Source of the DNA: an uncultured Paracoccaceae bacterium | GTDB taxonomy: Bacteria > Pseudomonadota > Alphaproteobacteria > Rhodobacterales > Rhodobacteraceae | NCBI GenBank assembly: GCA_947494445.1 | Contig: CANLVD010000004.1 | Location: 124,001-188,000 of the forward strand | Direction: 5' to 3' | Length of the DNA stretch: 64,000 nt | The notes under the pieces: model-generated | Databases searched by the model: none | Told to the model about the DNA's origin: nothing | What the model saw: the letters and a program-made list of their open reading frames with translations, nothing else | Shown here: in pieces, positions 55,503-64,000 of the stretch | Position numbering within the stretch: the stretch's first letter is position 1 | Layout: each line of letters starts with the position of its first letter | Translations under genes and position numbers: made by a program

Positions 55503-56624
55503 TTAGCGTTTGAAATTAGCGGGTGTGAAAGGAAGTGATGTTATGGTCATCGGCAGGCGCTTGCCGCGAAGTTCACCATAGACCGTCGCACCTTCAATGG
55601 CTTGTTCTGTGGGCAGATAGCCCATCGCGACAGGTGCCCCGATTGTGGGTCCAAAGCCACCAGAGGTGATCTTTCCAATCGGCGTGGCATCGTCAGCTTG
55701 GGCAAAAAGCGGCACGCCTTCACGCATGGGCGCGCGTCCTTCAGGCAGTAGGCCAACACGTTTGCTGGCGGCACCTTGGATCAGTTCAGTCAAGATAACA
55801 TCCGCCCCGGGAAACCCGCCCATGCGGTCGCCGCCAATGCGCCGCACCTTTTGGATCGCCCAGTTCAGTGAGGCTTGGGTCGGCGTGGTTTCAGTGTCGA
55901 TATCGTGTCCGTAAAGACAAAGCCCGCCTTCCAGACGCAAGCTATCGCGTGCTCCAAGACCAATGGGGGCGACATCTGCATGGGCCAATAGCTCTTTTGC
56001 CAGTGTATCGGCCTCCGCAGCAGGCACTGAAATTTCAAAGCCGTCTTCGCCCGTATATCCTGACCGCGATACCCAACATTCGGCTCTGGCAAGCGAAAGG
56101 GTAGCCACATCCATAAACCGCATGCTTGCGGCTTTTGGATCAAGCGCAGACAGGACTGCTTCGGAAGCTGGACCCTGCAGCGCAAGCAGCGCGCGATCGG
56201 TAATCTCGGTGACTGTGACGCCGCTTAGGTTAGCTTTCATATGGGCAATGTCATCGGCCTTGCGGCCTGCGTTCACGACCATAAAAATATGGTCACCACG
56301 ATTTGCCAGCATCAGGTCGTCTAAAATGCCACCAGCATCGCCGGTGAAAAAACCGTAGCGCTGGCGATCTTGATCCAGTCCAAGGATATCAACTGGTATC
56401 AGCGCCTCCAACGCGGTTGCCACTGTCTGGTAATTATCGCCCTTTATGACCACTTGCCCCATGTGACTGACGTCAAAGAGCCCGGCTTTGTTGCGGGTAT
56501 GCAGGTGTTCCTGCAAGACACCCATCGGGTATTGAACGGGCATGGCGTAGCCCGCGAAAGGCACCATTTTGGCGTCAAGAGCGAGATGAAGGTCATGCAG
56601 CGGCGTATGAAAAAGTTCAGACAT
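55503..56624 (-). CDS. gcvT: Aminomethyltransferase, T-protein of the glycine cleavage system
   Basis: 373 residues from the ATG at 56624 (AAAGGGG upstream). The frame is open 104 codons further, but that extension is the glycine riboswitch, not protein. LHLALDAKMVPFAGYAMPVQY, LFDVSHMGQV, SRSGYTGEDGFEI and the C-terminal GYLPTEQA barrel are typical. Transfers the methylene group to tetrahydrofolate. First gene of gcvTHP. Confidence 0.95.
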   Translation of the reverse strand: MSELFHTPLHDLHLALDAKMVPFAGYAMPVQYPMGVLQEHLHTRNKAGLFDVSHMGQVVIKGDNYQTVATALEALIPVDILGLDQDRQRYGFFTGDAGGILDDLMLANRGDHIFMVVNAGRKADDIAHMKANLSGVTVTEITDRALLALQGPASEAVLSALDPKAASMRFMDVATLSLARAECWVSRSGYTGEDGFEISVPAAEADTLAKELLAHADVAPIGLGARDSLRLEGGLCLYGHDIDTETTPTQASLNWAIQKVRRIGGDRMGGFPGADVILTELIQGAASKRVGLLPEGRAPMREGVPLFAQADDATPIGKITSGGFGPTIGAPVAMGYLPTEQAIEGATVYGELRGKRLPMTITSLPFTPANFKR

Positions 56625-56711
56625 CAAATGGCCCCTTTCTATGACGGGCCGTTCGGACAATGAAACATCCTGCGGCACCACTTGGACGCGAAAGCGTAGG
56701 CTTTCACGCGT

Positions 56712-56868
56712 GATGCCCCCTCTGTCCATGCGCCTGAGATTGCTATCCCTTCGGCGAGCACAAATTGCCGTGCCTCTCTCCAGAGTCTTGGTATCGGCGT
56801 CGGTCCGGTTGCCTGAGAGTTTCCGGGGCGGTTGCTCCTTCGGCACCAGTTGATCTGGTTCTCCCAAC
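56712..56868 (-). promoter_or_regulatory. Tandem glycine riboswitch upstream of gcvT
   Basis: On the minus strand, two glycine aptamers in series. First: GGGAGAACC..., GCCGAAGGAGCAACC and AACTCTCAGGCAA. Second, after a short linker: CTCTGGAGAGAGGC, GCCGAAGGGATAGCAATCTC, AGGCGCATGGACAGAGGGGG. These are the conserved cores of the Rfam-type glycine aptamer (GCCGAAGG..., CUCAGGC). It lies 88 bases before gcvT and is expected to switch the operon on when glycine is high. Confidence 0.92.
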
Positions 56869-57100
56869 GTCGATCTGAGTGAATTTTGAAGAGTTCGGGT
56901 GCTGCTGGCAAGCAGTTTGTCACCGCGCCCGCTCAAACGTGATCCTTAATGCTGCCTGTGATTATTTCTGCACAGCTCTGGGGGCCGCCATATCAATTGG
57001 AAATCGGTCTGTTTCCCGGCGCGGAAAATGTCCTTGAGCTTCTATTGCGCAGATTTCGGTCTTTGGCGAGCTATGCACAGGATTTGCGCATGGTGCAGTG

Positions 57101-57270
57101 TCACGACCGTTTTTCCCAACCGCCGTTGAATGTCGCACAGCCGAACCGATCAAACAGAGTGAGTTTGGTGGACTTGCGCCGACACGTCGGGCAGAGAAAG
57201 CGTTGTCCGCCCAGATGTTGATCGGTCCAGATCAGCTTTGTGAATGTCGACCGCCCCCCATCTTCTTTGA
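57101..57270 (-). pseudogene. Fragment of a phage/island zinc-ribbon-like protein
   Basis: The piece WTDQHLGGQRFLCPTCRRK...LFDRFGCATFNGGWEKRS resembles the cysteine-rich core of small proteins found in integrative elements (LHFGG-R-CP-C-R...F-C-YQSQ pattern). It is joined in frame, without its own start, to the end of the integrase remnant, so it is a deletion junction. Confidence 0.4.
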
Positions 57271-57327
57271 GCACAACGAGCCAGAGATATTGGCAGATCG
57301 AAAAGGATCTCTCGCCGTGTGCGCGCA

Positions 57328-57662
57328 ACCACCGGCCATTCTTTCCATCGCCCTTAAGCGAGGCCTTCAGGCTTTCGAATGCGTCCTGAGTGACGTCGTT
57401 CAGACTGCGAAGGTTGCGGATCTGCATGCTACGCTCATTGATCCGTGCCTTGATCGGATCAGTGCCGGCCTTGGCGAGCACGCGACACCGTTCCGCCTGC
57501 GCACGAGCGTCTTTCAGTCCAACAATAGGATAGCCACCCAAACCCATTTCCCGACGGCGACCATGCACGGTGATGAAACCAAAGCCCGCCACCATCAGCA
57601 TGCTTTCCACGTGGCAGGGATTTCACTAACAGACTGGTCAACCGGTTCAAAAACCGCGCCAT
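57328..57662 (-). pseudogene. Tyrosine-recombinase (P4-type integrase) N-terminal remnant at the tRNA-Thr gene
   Basis: MARFLNRLTSLLVKSLPRGKHADGGGLWFHH from 57662 is the DUF4102 arm-binding domain; after a small deletion it continues in a second frame as TVHGRRREMGLGGYPIVGLKDARAQAE...TDPIKARINE...LKGDGKNGRW to about 57328. The catalytic domain is gone. It starts 114 bases from the 3' end of the tRNA-Thr gene, the classical place for an island integrase. Confidence 0.8.
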
Positions 57663-57775
57663 CTATCCACCCTAAGGATATGGGGCAAATAGAGGCCATC
57701 TTGGACAGTGAGTGTCATAAAAACATAGGTAATTAAGAGAACTCAGAATTCATGAGGCAGCAAGATATGGAGCTA

Positions 57776-57851
57776 TGGTGCCGCTGATAGGACTCGAACC
57801 TACGACCCCATCATTACGAATGACGTGCTCTACCATCTGAGCTACAGCGGC
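57776..57851 (-). tRNA. tRNA-Thr(CGT), CCA encoded
   Basis: Cloverleaf read on the minus strand: acceptor GCCGCTG/CAGCGGC, D arm GCTCAGATGGTAGAGC, anticodon stem CGTCA-TTCGTAA-TGATG with anticodon CGT (reads ACG), T arm GTAGG-TTCGAGT-CCTAT; discriminator A, then CCA encoded at 57778-57776. Structure and T-loop are canonical. Confidence 0.97.
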
Positions 57852-57929
57852 AATGTGGGAGTGATTATCCTGTTGCCCGGGCGGGTTCAATAGGCATCGG
57901 AACACCGCCCTGACCAGATGTCGTCAGTT

Positions 57930-58400
57930 TCACCGGGCGGCTTCGGCAGCGATTGTGGCAAAGATTGCATCCAGTTCCATGGCCAGTTGCGCCACGCCCT
58001 CACCGCCTTCATCCACGTAGGGCGCAAACACCAAGGTCGGTGTCTTGTAGGACAGGGTGGCGGTGCCGTCGGCCTCTTCGGTGACATAGATCCGCACCGG
58101 CGCCTCGATCATGGCAGCCACCGACATCTCCAGCATCTTGACCGCATAGACATTGTTGAACACGCCGATGACCCGGTTGCCGGGGATCTCAACGCCGCGC
58201 GATTTCGCGGCCTGGGTCGGTCCGGCCTGTGTGACCACACCCATGCCCGCAGCCTTCACCGCCGCCTTCACGTCGTCGATCAACTGTTCATAGCTTTTGC
58301 CGGTTTCCAGCACTTCCCAGCCGGGCCTTGGCGTGACCGATTGGGACAGGGCCGATGTGGCCCAGATCAAAGCGATGGCGGCGAGAAGAATGTGGCGCAT
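57930..58400 (-). CDS. Exported DUF302-domain protein
   Basis: 156 residues from the ATG at 58400 with signal peptide (1-19, ALSQ). The DUF302 core includes VIGVFNNVYAVKMLEMSVAAMIEAPVRIYV (about 80-110). Function of the domain is unestablished; structures suggest a small ligand-binding fold. Immediately downstream of the tRNA boundary and GC-rich like its right neighbours. Confidence 0.82.
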   Translation of the reverse strand: MRHILLAAIALIWATSALSQSVTPRPGWEVLETGKSYEQLIDDVKAAVKAAGMGVVTQAGPTQAAKSRGVEIPGNRVIGVFNNVYAVKMLEMSVAAMIEAPVRIYVTEEADGTATLSYKTPTLVFAPYVDEGGEGVAQLAMELDAIFATIAAEAAR

Positions 58401-58502
58401 GGAGCCTCTCCTGTTGAGTATGACAGGCCCAGACCATACCGCGCCGCCTCGCACGCGAAATGCACGCTTGCGTGAACGGCAGGTGTTCTTGCGGATTTCC
58501 GC

Positions 58503-59726
58503 TCAGATCACGCCAGCCAGCGCCAGCATGGGTCCGGCACCCGCGCCCATCGCAATCAGCGTGGTCATCGGCAGCGCGCGCCACAGCGCCAACGCTCCAA
58601 GGCTCAGCAACAACGCGATTTTCGGCCATTCCGGTGCCTCCAGCCCCACAGGAAAGAGCGCCGCTGTCCCCAGATAGACCGCGAGGTTGAGCACAACCCC
58701 CACCACGGCTGCCGAAACACCGGCCAGCGCCTTGCGGATCCAGCCGATCCGCTGCACGGTCTCGACCATGGGCGCGACGCCCAGGATCAGCATGAAACTC
58801 GGCGCGAATGTGTAGAAACAGGCAAGTGACGCGGTCAGAACACCACTCCAGCCTCCCATCGGCCAACCTGCGAAAAACCCGGCGTAAACCGTCACCAGAA
58901 TAAGCGGCCCCGGCGTGCTTTCTGCCAGCGCCAGACCATTGAGCATCTGCGGTGCCGTCAGCCAGCCATAGCTGTCCACCGCCCGGTCCGCGACATAGGG
59001 CAACAGCGCATAGGCCCCGCCGAAGGACACGAATGCGGCAGAGGTGAACAGCGTCGCGATCCCGTCAAAGGGATCGGTTCCGAAGACCAGCCGCACGGCG
59101 ATATAGACCAGCAGGATCAGCCCGAGCCCGGTGCCGACAACCCGTACAAGACGCCGCATCTGACCGGGTGCCGCTGGTGTGCTTTGCGCAGGCGTCTCGA
59201 CCCGCAGAAACAGTCCCGCCACTGCCGCCAGCAGCACAATCAGCGGAAACGGCACGCCCAGTGCCCAGATGCCGACAAAGGCAAGCCCCGCAATCACCCA
59301 GCGCGGCCATGCCACAAGCGAGCGTCTGGCCAGCGCCCAGAGCGCGCGCACCACCACCACCAGAACCGCTGCCTGAATGCCGTAGAACACAGCTGCCACC
59401 CAGCGTGCCTCGCCATAAGCCGCCGAAATCCACGCCAGCGCAATCATCAGCGCCGCCCCCGGCAACACAAAGGCGAGCCCCGCGAGCATACCGCCTGCCA
59501 CACCGTGCAACCGCCACCCCAACCACGTCGCCAGTTGTTGCGCCTCCGGCCCGGGCAGCAACATCGCCACGTTCAACCCGTTTTGAAATGTCTGGGACGA
59601 CACCCAGCCCCTGCGCTCCACGATCTCTTCCTGCATCAGCGCGATCTGGCCCGCCGGTCCGCCAAAGGACAAAAGGCCGATGCGCAGATAGCTGGGCCAG
59701 ACATCGCGCACTCCCGGCCCACTCAT
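58503..59726 (-). CDS. chrA: Chromate transporter, ChrA family (two-domain)
   Basis: 407 residues, about 10-12 membrane segments in two CHR halves. SFGGPAGQIALMQEEIVERRGWVS (about 16-39) with LPGPEAQQLATWLGW is the first-domain signature; FVSFGGAYALLPYVADRAVDSYGWLT and LAESTPGPLILVTVYAGFFAG mark the second. Exports chromate, or sulfate-like anions. Start overlaps the upstream rhodanese stop (ATGA). Confidence 0.93.
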   Translation of the reverse strand: MSGPGVRDVWPSYLRIGLLSFGGPAGQIALMQEEIVERRGWVSSQTFQNGLNVAMLLPGPEAQQLATWLGWRLHGVAGGMLAGLAFVLPGAALMIALAWISAAYGEARWVAAVFYGIQAAVLVVVVRALWALARRSLVAWPRWVIAGLAFVGIWALGVPFPLIVLLAAVAGLFLRVETPAQSTPAAPGQMRRLVRVVGTGLGLILLVYIAVRLVFGTDPFDGIATLFTSAAFVSFGGAYALLPYVADRAVDSYGWLTAPQMLNGLALAESTPGPLILVTVYAGFFAGWPMGGWSGVLTASLACFYTFAPSFMLILGVAPMVETVQRIGWIRKALAGVSAAVVGVVLNLAVYLGTAALFPVGLEAPEWPKIALLLSLGALALWRALPMTTLIAMGAGAGPMLALAGVI

Positions 59727-60061
59727 CGCTTTTCCCTCATTTCGACCGTCTCCATACCGGCCTCCACCAGCGCCTCGAACCCGCCCAGAACATAGCGCGC
59801 CCGGCAGCCCGCAACCATCGCCATTGCGGTGGCATATTGGCTAACCTCATGGCCATGCACACAGAAAAACACCAGTTCCGTGTCAGTTTCGAGACAGCGA
59901 TGCGCCAGATGCAGATCAAAGGGATCAACCCGCTCAACCCCGGGCACCTCAAGGCCCGAGGCCAGCACAGCCGCCGGTTTTCGCACATCGATCAAGGTAA
60001 GTGCATCGCCTGCCTGAACACAGGCCTCGGCAGACAGAAATGGAAGGGCAAATTCAGACAT
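59723..60061 (-). CDS. Rhodanese-domain protein (ChrE-like)
   Basis: 112 residues from the ATG at 60061 (GGAG 10 bases upstream). LTLIDVRKP near residue 26 and the active-site loop FFCVHGHEVSQ with catalytic cysteine (about 67). Single-domain sulfurtransferase. Coupled by overlap to chrA; rhodaneses beside chromate transporters (chrE) are known. Confidence 0.85.
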   Translation of the reverse strand: MSEFALPFLSAEACVQAGDALTLIDVRKPAAVLASGLEVPGVERVDPFDLHLAHRCLETDTELVFFCVHGHEVSQYATAMAMVAGCRARYVLGGFEALVEAGMETVEMREKR

Positions 60062-60200
60062 CAAGAAGCGCTCCCCGAATGGATCTGGGTCACGCGATGC
60101 TTGGGCTGATGCCGGGGTCCGGGGGATCGCTTGCCCCGCAACAGGACCCTAGCTTTACAAGGGCTTGCCAGTAAAGAGACAAATTGCTAGCGATTGTGCA

Positions 60201-60830
60201 ATGTCTCTTCTGATTGATCACTTTGCCCTCGTGACCGCCGATCTTGATGCGGGAAAATCCTGGATGTCAGACGCGCTCGGCTGCCCACCCGTGGGCGGTG
60301 GCGTGCACAGCCAGATGGGCACCCATAACGCGCTCTGGCGGATCGGCGATGTCTATCTTGAGGTGATCGCGATCGACCCGGCGGCAGATCAGCCGCCCTA
60401 TCCCCGCTGGTTCGGCCTCGACAGTCCCGACATCCCGACCACACCCCGTCTGGCGGCTTGGATTGCGCGCAGTTCAGCCCTTGTGACCGACATGACGCGC
60501 TCGGCCCATCCGCTGGGCCGGATCATGAGCCTTTATCGCGATGATCTGCAATGGCAGCTGACCGTGCCGGATGATGGCATGCCGGTGCAGGGTGGCGTCT
60601 GGCCGCATCTGATCGTTTGGCCCGAAGGCATGACACCGCCCGGTGAGACGCTGACAGACACCGGCCTCACTGTGGACAGTTTCACGCTTGCAGCGCCAGA
60701 GGCCCTGCGCGATGAGCTATCAACCTTTGGTGCACTCAAGCTGTTCACGGATGTCTCGACCGCCGCCGCACCCGCCATGTCGCTCAGCGTCCGGCGGGCC
60801 GATGGTCAGGTCGTGCGCTTCGATCAGTAG
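60201..60830 (+). CDS. VOC-family protein (Glyoxalase_3-type domain)
   Basis: 209 residues from the ATG at 60201. IDHFALVTADLDAG opens a glyoxalase-like module; HNALWRIGDVYLEVIAIDP matches the Glyoxalase_3 pattern (metal or substrate site near H and E). Substrate unknown. Overlaps the convergent yggT gene by 7 bases. Confidence 0.82.
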   Translation: MSLLIDHFALVTADLDAGKSWMSDALGCPPVGGGVHSQMGTHNALWRIGDVYLEVIAIDPAADQPPYPRWFGLDSPDIPTTPRLAAWIARSSALVTDMTRSAHPLGRIMSLYRDDLQWQLTVPDDGMPVQGGVWPHLIVWPEGMTPPGETLTDTGLTVDSFTLAAPEALRDELSTFGALKLFTDVSTAAAPAMSLSVRRADGQVVRFDQ

Positions 60831-61111
60831 AAGGCGGCTGCGTTGTTATACAGGATGATCCGCGCGGCATAGAGGCCGATGATCACCACCAACGGTGTCA
60901 GATCGATGCCGCCCATGGCAGGCAACAACCGCCGGATCGGGCCATAGATCGGTTCCAGCACGCGTTCCAGCACCATCCAGATCTGGGCCACAATGGGCTG
61001 ACGGATGTTGAGCACCTGAAAGTTCAGCAACCAGCTCATGATCACATGGGCAATCACGAAGAACCAGATGACGTCCAGCACCAGAAGCAGGATCTGTAAC
61101 AGGGATTGCAT
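60824..61111 (-). CDS. YggT-family membrane protein
   Basis: 95 residues from the ATG at 61111 with the family pattern LLNFQVLN, RVLEPIYGPIRRLLP and GGIDLTPLVVIIGLYAARIIL. Two membrane helices. YggT proteins are linked to cell division or osmotic response in other bacteria; role here unproven. Confidence 0.9.
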   Translation of the reverse strand: MQSLLQILLLVLDVIWFFVIAHVIMSWLLNFQVLNIRQPIVAQIWMVLERVLEPIYGPIRRLLPAMGGIDLTPLVVIIGLYAARIILYNNAAAFY

Positions 61112-61258
61112 GTGAATGGGCCTCGCTTGACTCTCTTGCGCTCGGCCATCACCTAATGCGACCAGCCCCGCCTTGCAAGCATATCGGCTCTGCACAATGC
61201 CCGATTGCATTGCCGGGCCTTGCGGCTATGTAGAACTCAAAGCCTCCGGATCCCAGAC

Positions 61259-61801
61259 ATGTACCCTTTTCTCGGCGTCGCCATACGCGGCCTTCTAGCC
61301 TCCCGCCAGCCCGGCCTCAAACCGGAAGAGCGTCAAACCTCCCACTACATCTGCAAGCCGTGGGATCTTGATCACTGGGGCGAGATGAACCACGGCCGCA
61401 TCATGACCCTGTCGGACATGGCGCTTTTCCCTTTTGCTGTGCGCACCGGGCTGTTCCGCATCCTGATGAAGCGGGGCTGGGCACTGACCATGGCAGGCTG
61501 CACCGTGCGGTTCCGCAAGCGCATCCGTCTCTTTGAACGACTGGAATTCACCGCCACCTGTCTGGGCCATGACGAGCGGTTCTTCTATCTCTACGTCATC
61601 GCCAGCCACAAGGGCGTGGCCAAATCCGCAGTGCTCTATCGCGGGGCCGTGCGTGGCAAGGACGGTGCAATTCCCTTTGATGAAGTGCTCAGCGCAGGCG
61701 GCGTGGAAAACACCCTGCCGCCCCTGCCCGACTGGGTCAAAGCCTGGATCGCGGCCGAGGATCAGCGCCCCTGGCCGCCCGCACCGGGCCTCTCGGCATG
61801 A
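61259..61801 (+). CDS. Acyl-CoA thioesterase-like hotdog protein (4HBT family)
   Basis: 180 residues from the ATG at 61259. Hotdog fold with DLDHWGEMNHGRIMTLSDMALFPF (about 37-61), the segment that carries the catalytic Asp/Glu-His region in 4-hydroxybenzoyl-CoA thioesterase-like enzymes, and VRFRKRIRLFERLEF. Substrate unknown. Coupled by ATGA overlap to the EamA gene. Confidence 0.8.
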   Translation: MYPFLGVAIRGLLASRQPGLKPEERQTSHYICKPWDLDHWGEMNHGRIMTLSDMALFPFAVRTGLFRILMKRGWALTMAGCTVRFRKRIRLFERLEFTATCLGHDERFFYLYVIASHKGVAKSAVLYRGAVRGKDGAIPFDEVLSAGGVENTLPPLPDWVKAWIAAEDQRPWPPAPGLSA

Positions 61802-62673
61802 GCGTCACTGACCGCGACAACCTGATCGGGGCTGCCTTCATGACGCTGTCCATGGCAGGCTTTGCGCTCAATGACACGCTGATGAAATCCTTCTCGGGCG
61901 ATCTGCCCCTGATGCAGGTGATCTTCCTGCGGGGCATTTTTGCCTGTCTCTTTGTCGGCGCGCTTGCTGCCGCCACCGGTCAGCTCAAACCCAAACCGGT
62001 CGGGCGCGACACGCGGCTGTTGATCTACCGCTGTCTGGGTGAGGCAGGCGCCACCGTGTTTTTCCTCACGGCGCTGTTCAACATGAACCTCGCGGACGCC
62101 ACCGCGATCATGCAGATCCTGCCGCTGGCCATCACCATGGCCGCCGCCGTCTTTCTGGGCGAGGCCGTCGGCATCCGCCGCACCATCGCCGCCGCCGTGG
62201 GCTTTGTCGGCGTCATGATCATCATCCGCCCCGGCGGAGAGGAGTTCACGATCTACTCCCTCTTCTGCCTGACCGCCGTGATCGCGCTGGTCTTTCGTGA
62301 CCTGACCACGCGCATGATGTCAGGCGGGTTGCCGACGCTCTTCATCTCGCTCCTGACCGCGTTCTCGGCCATGCTCACAGGCGCCATCGGCACGCTTTTG
62401 ACAGGCTGGCAGCCGGTCACGCTCTCGCAGGTCGCCCTGATGGCCGGGTGCGCCTGTTTCCTGCTGATGGGTTACATCTTCGGCGTGCTCTGCATGCGCC
62501 GGGGCGAGGTCAGCTTCACCTCGCCGTTTCGCTATTCCATTCTGCTCTGGGCGATCTTTCTGGGCTGGCTGATCTTCGACGAACGCCCCGACGGCTGGAT
62601 GATGCTGGGCAGCGCCATCGTGGTTGGCGCGGGTCTGTTCACCCTGCGGCGCGAAGCACTTCTGAAATCCTAG
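61798..62673 (+). CDS. EamA/DMT-superfamily transporter
   Basis: 291 residues, ten predicted helices in two EamA repeats (about 10-140, 150-285). [29 protein letters not shown] is the opening signature. Overlaps the upstream thioesterase gene and ends 4 bases into the convergent VOC gene. Confidence 0.88.
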   Translation: MSVTDRDNLIGAAFMTLSMAGFALNDTLMKSFSGDLPLMQVIFLRGIFACLFVGALAAATGQLKPKPVGRDTRLLIYRCLGEAGATVFFLTALFNMNLADATAIMQILPLAITMAAAVFLGEAVGIRRTIAAAVGFVGVMIIIRPGGEEFTIYSLFCLTAVIALVFRDLTTRMMSGGLPTLFISLLTAFSAMLTGAIGTLLTGWQPVTLSQVALMAGCACFLLMGYIFGVLCMRRGEVSFTSPFRYSILLWAIFLGWLIFDERPDGWMMLGSAIVVGAGLFTLRREALLKS

Positions 62674-63038
62674 CGGTGTTGGTCAATCAGCACCGGATAG
62701 CCATCGGGATCAACCACCACGAAACTGCCCGGCCCCGCGTCCCCGCCCTGTTCCTGACTAACCTCCAACCCCTTGGCCCGCACCGCCGCTTTCAGGTCGC
62801 GGACATCCGTGAACGGGTTCACTTCACCCGCCGACTGGTCCCAGCCCGGGTTGAACGTCAGCATCGGCCCCTCGAACATGCCCTGAAACAGACCGATCAG
62901 CGTCTCGCCGTTTTTCAGGATCAGATATCCATGATCCGCCTCGCCCGCGAAAACCTCAAAGCCCAGCGCCTCGTAGAACACCCGTGAGGCCGCCAGATCC
63001 TTCACCCCGAGACTGATGGAAAACGCGCCAAGCTGCAT
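62670..63038 (-). CDS. VOC-family (glyoxalase fold) protein
   Basis: 122 residues from the ATG at 63038 (CAGGAGGG upstream). [23 protein letters not shown] starts module 1; [14 protein letters not shown] closes module 2. The missing usual C-terminal Glu of metal-dependent glyoxalase I suggests a different role. Confidence 0.85.
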   Translation of the reverse strand: MQLGAFSISLGVKDLAASRVFYEALGFEVFAGEADHGYLILKNGETLIGLFQGMFEGPMLTFNPGWDQSAGEVNPFTDVRDLKAAVRAKGLEVSQEQGGDAGPGSFVVVDPDGYPVLIDQHR

Positions 63039-63162
63039 GATACCCTCCTGTTTCAATGGCCCGAGCCTAGCACAATCCCCCTCCTCAAGCAGATGTGATT
63101 TGGCCCGTGCGCACCTGCCCGTCGATACATGACCCCAAAGGCCAACCGCCACCGGAGGGACC

Positions 63163-63651
63163 ATGAAAAAGAACCGCAAGAAGACCACCGCCAGAAAATC
63201 GGCACAGGCCCCGGCGCCCAAACCCGATCAGGGCCGCCGTGATGTCCTGCGTCTGGCCCGCAATCTGGCCATTGCCACGCCCGTGGTCCTTGGTGCCGGC
63301 ATCCTGACAGTCAGATCGGTCTCCGCGACAATCTGCGAGGCAGACCTGACCAAGATCGGCAACGGCAAACCCGCGATCGTCCAGATCCACGACCCCAACT
63401 GCCGCCTCTGCCAGACCCTGCAAAAACAGTCCCGCCGCGCGCTGAAAGCCTTCGATGACGAACAATTCACCTTTCTGGTTGCCAACATCAACACGCCGCA
63501 GGGACGCGATCTGGCACGTGAACACCGCGTGCCCCATGTGACCCTGCTTCTCTTCGATGCACGCGGTCAGATGGTGCAGGTCGTTCGCGGCCCCACTGAT
63601 CAGGACACGCTTGGCGCAATCTTCGACGCCCATCTGAGCGCGCGCAGCTAG
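63163..63651 (+). CDS. Membrane-anchored thioredoxin-like protein with CxxC
   Basis: 162 residues. A basic N-terminus ([14 protein letters not shown] at 24-26) and a hydrophobic stretch (about 34-52) give a signal anchor, possibly Tat-like; the thioredoxin fold has C80-R-L-C83, the cis-Pro region [11 protein letters not shown], and ends near LSARS. Predicted periplasmic thiol-disulfide function. Confidence 0.8.
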   Translation: MKKNRKKTTARKSAQAPAPKPDQGRRDVLRLARNLAIATPVVLGAGILTVRSVSATICEADLTKIGNGKPAIVQIHDPNCRLCQTLQKQSRRALKAFDDEQFTFLVANINTPQGRDLAREHRVPHVTLLLFDARGQMVQVVRGPTDQDTLGAIFDAHLSARS

Positions 63652-63868
63652 GCGGCGTCTGCATTTACCAGACAGCCCCAGTTTCAGTCCAAAATTGCTC
63701 GGTTCCAGGCATTTGAGCGCAGGAGTAGTGATCTACTTCAAGCTCAAATAACGCAGAAATGGGCATTTTTGGCGAAATCCGTTCCGAGACGCGGCCTAAA
63801 GCGGCCCTTGCCAGTCCCAGCCCAAGCCGCCAAGATCGCGGCAAAGGCGACAGGCAGGACCAGCAGAC

Positions 63869-64000
63869 ATGACCACCGACCGCGCATCTCGCAGGGGCAT
63901 CTTCGGCTGGATGCTGTTCGACTGGGCCAACCAGCCGTTTCACACGCTGATCATCACCTTCATCTTCGCCCCCTATTTCGCGGCCTCCGTCGCCTCCGAC
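63869..64000 (+). CDS. MFS transporter, UMF1/Atg22-like family (5' end only)
   Basis: 44 codons reach the window edge: MTTDRASRRGIFGWMLFDWANQPFHTLIITFIF... The GWMLFDWANQPF motif and first helix are the start of UMF1-type permeases. A short gap separates it from the thioredoxin-like gene. Confidence 0.8.
   Translation, partial: MTTDRASRRGIFGWMLFDWANQPFHTLIITFIFAPYFAASVASD

Noticed and set aside
56625-56936. N-terminal extension of gcvT by 104 codons
   Set aside because: The bases form the tandem glycine riboswitch, and the usual T-protein start with AAAGGGG is at 56624.
57700-57860. Direct repeat of the tRNA-Thr 3' end as the second attachment site
   Set aside because: No second copy was noticed by eye in the window; the far end of any island may lie outside it or be lost.
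1-64000. CRISPR arrays, rRNA operons, prophage structural genes
   Set aside because: No regularly spaced repeats, rRNA-like conserved stretches or phage morphogenesis genes were seen.

Overview
The window looks like chromosomal DNA of a marine alphaproteobacterium of the roseobacter group (Rhodobacterales). The evidence is the gene families present (TRAP and tripartite tricarboxylate carriers, a SauS/SauT pair, a Rieske plus dimethylglycine-dehydrogenase-like pair, gcvTHP behind a tandem glycine riboswitch), the fairly high G+C and the codon use. No species can be named from the sequence alone.

Layout. 1-4.6 kb: the end of an enolase-superfamily gene, then small oxidative genes (Fe/2-oxoglutarate oxygenase, SDR, CmcJ-type oxidoreductase) with LysR and GntR regulators. 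4.7-14.1 kb: a catabolic block with an SDR, a complete TRAP transporter (dctPQM), an RpiR regulator, a Rieske monooxygenase, a covalent-FAD DMGDH-like demethylase and an enolase-superfamily enzyme; together they suggest uptake and N-demethylation of a betaine or N-methylated amino acid. 14.3-21.4 kb: acyl-CoA ligase + acylating aldehyde dehydrogenase (SauT/SauS type) with a tctCBA carrier and a LacI regulator, probably sulfoacetate use. 21.5-26.6 kb: mobile-element and gene remnants around LysR, WrbA and EamA genes. 26.7-28.8 kb: an ECF42-type sigma factor with its DGPF/YCII partner and an SRPBCC protein. 29.5-33.4 kb: a corridor of decayed genes (regulator, sulfotransferase, OsmC, flavin monooxygenase) joined by deletions and frameshifts. 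33.5-35.9 kb: an NmrA-like protein, two VOC proteins and a WYL regulator facing a perfect 26-bp inverted repeat. 36.4-39.8 kb: PepSY protein, two-component system, small membrane protein and a cytochrome b561 gene broken by an in-frame amber codon. 39.9-41.1 kb: a dead IS3-family element.

41.1-48.7 kb is the most unusual intact unit: a LysR regulator, a near-perfect palindrome, then six tightly packed genes. They encode a secreted protein of unknown fold, a secreted Big_5/Ig-like protein, two glutathionyl-hydroquinone-reductase-like proteins, a double-CDGSH/glutamate-synthase-like FMN fusion and a hemerythrin-like protein. It reads as an uncharacterised quinone or thiol redox system. 49-52.1 kb holds small genes, one frameshifted. 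52.2-56.9 kb is the glycine cleavage operon with its riboswitch.

A tRNA-Thr(CGT) at 57.8 kb has an integrase remnant at its 3' side. To its right (57.9-64 kb) the DNA is visibly richer in G+C, intact and housekeeping in character (DUF302, chromate transporter plus rhodanese, YggT, thioesterase, EamA, VOC, thioredoxin-like, MFS). The tRNA therefore probably marks an old island boundary. Many of the pseudogenes to its left carry single-base frameshifts, so assembly quality should be checked before every break is accepted as biological.
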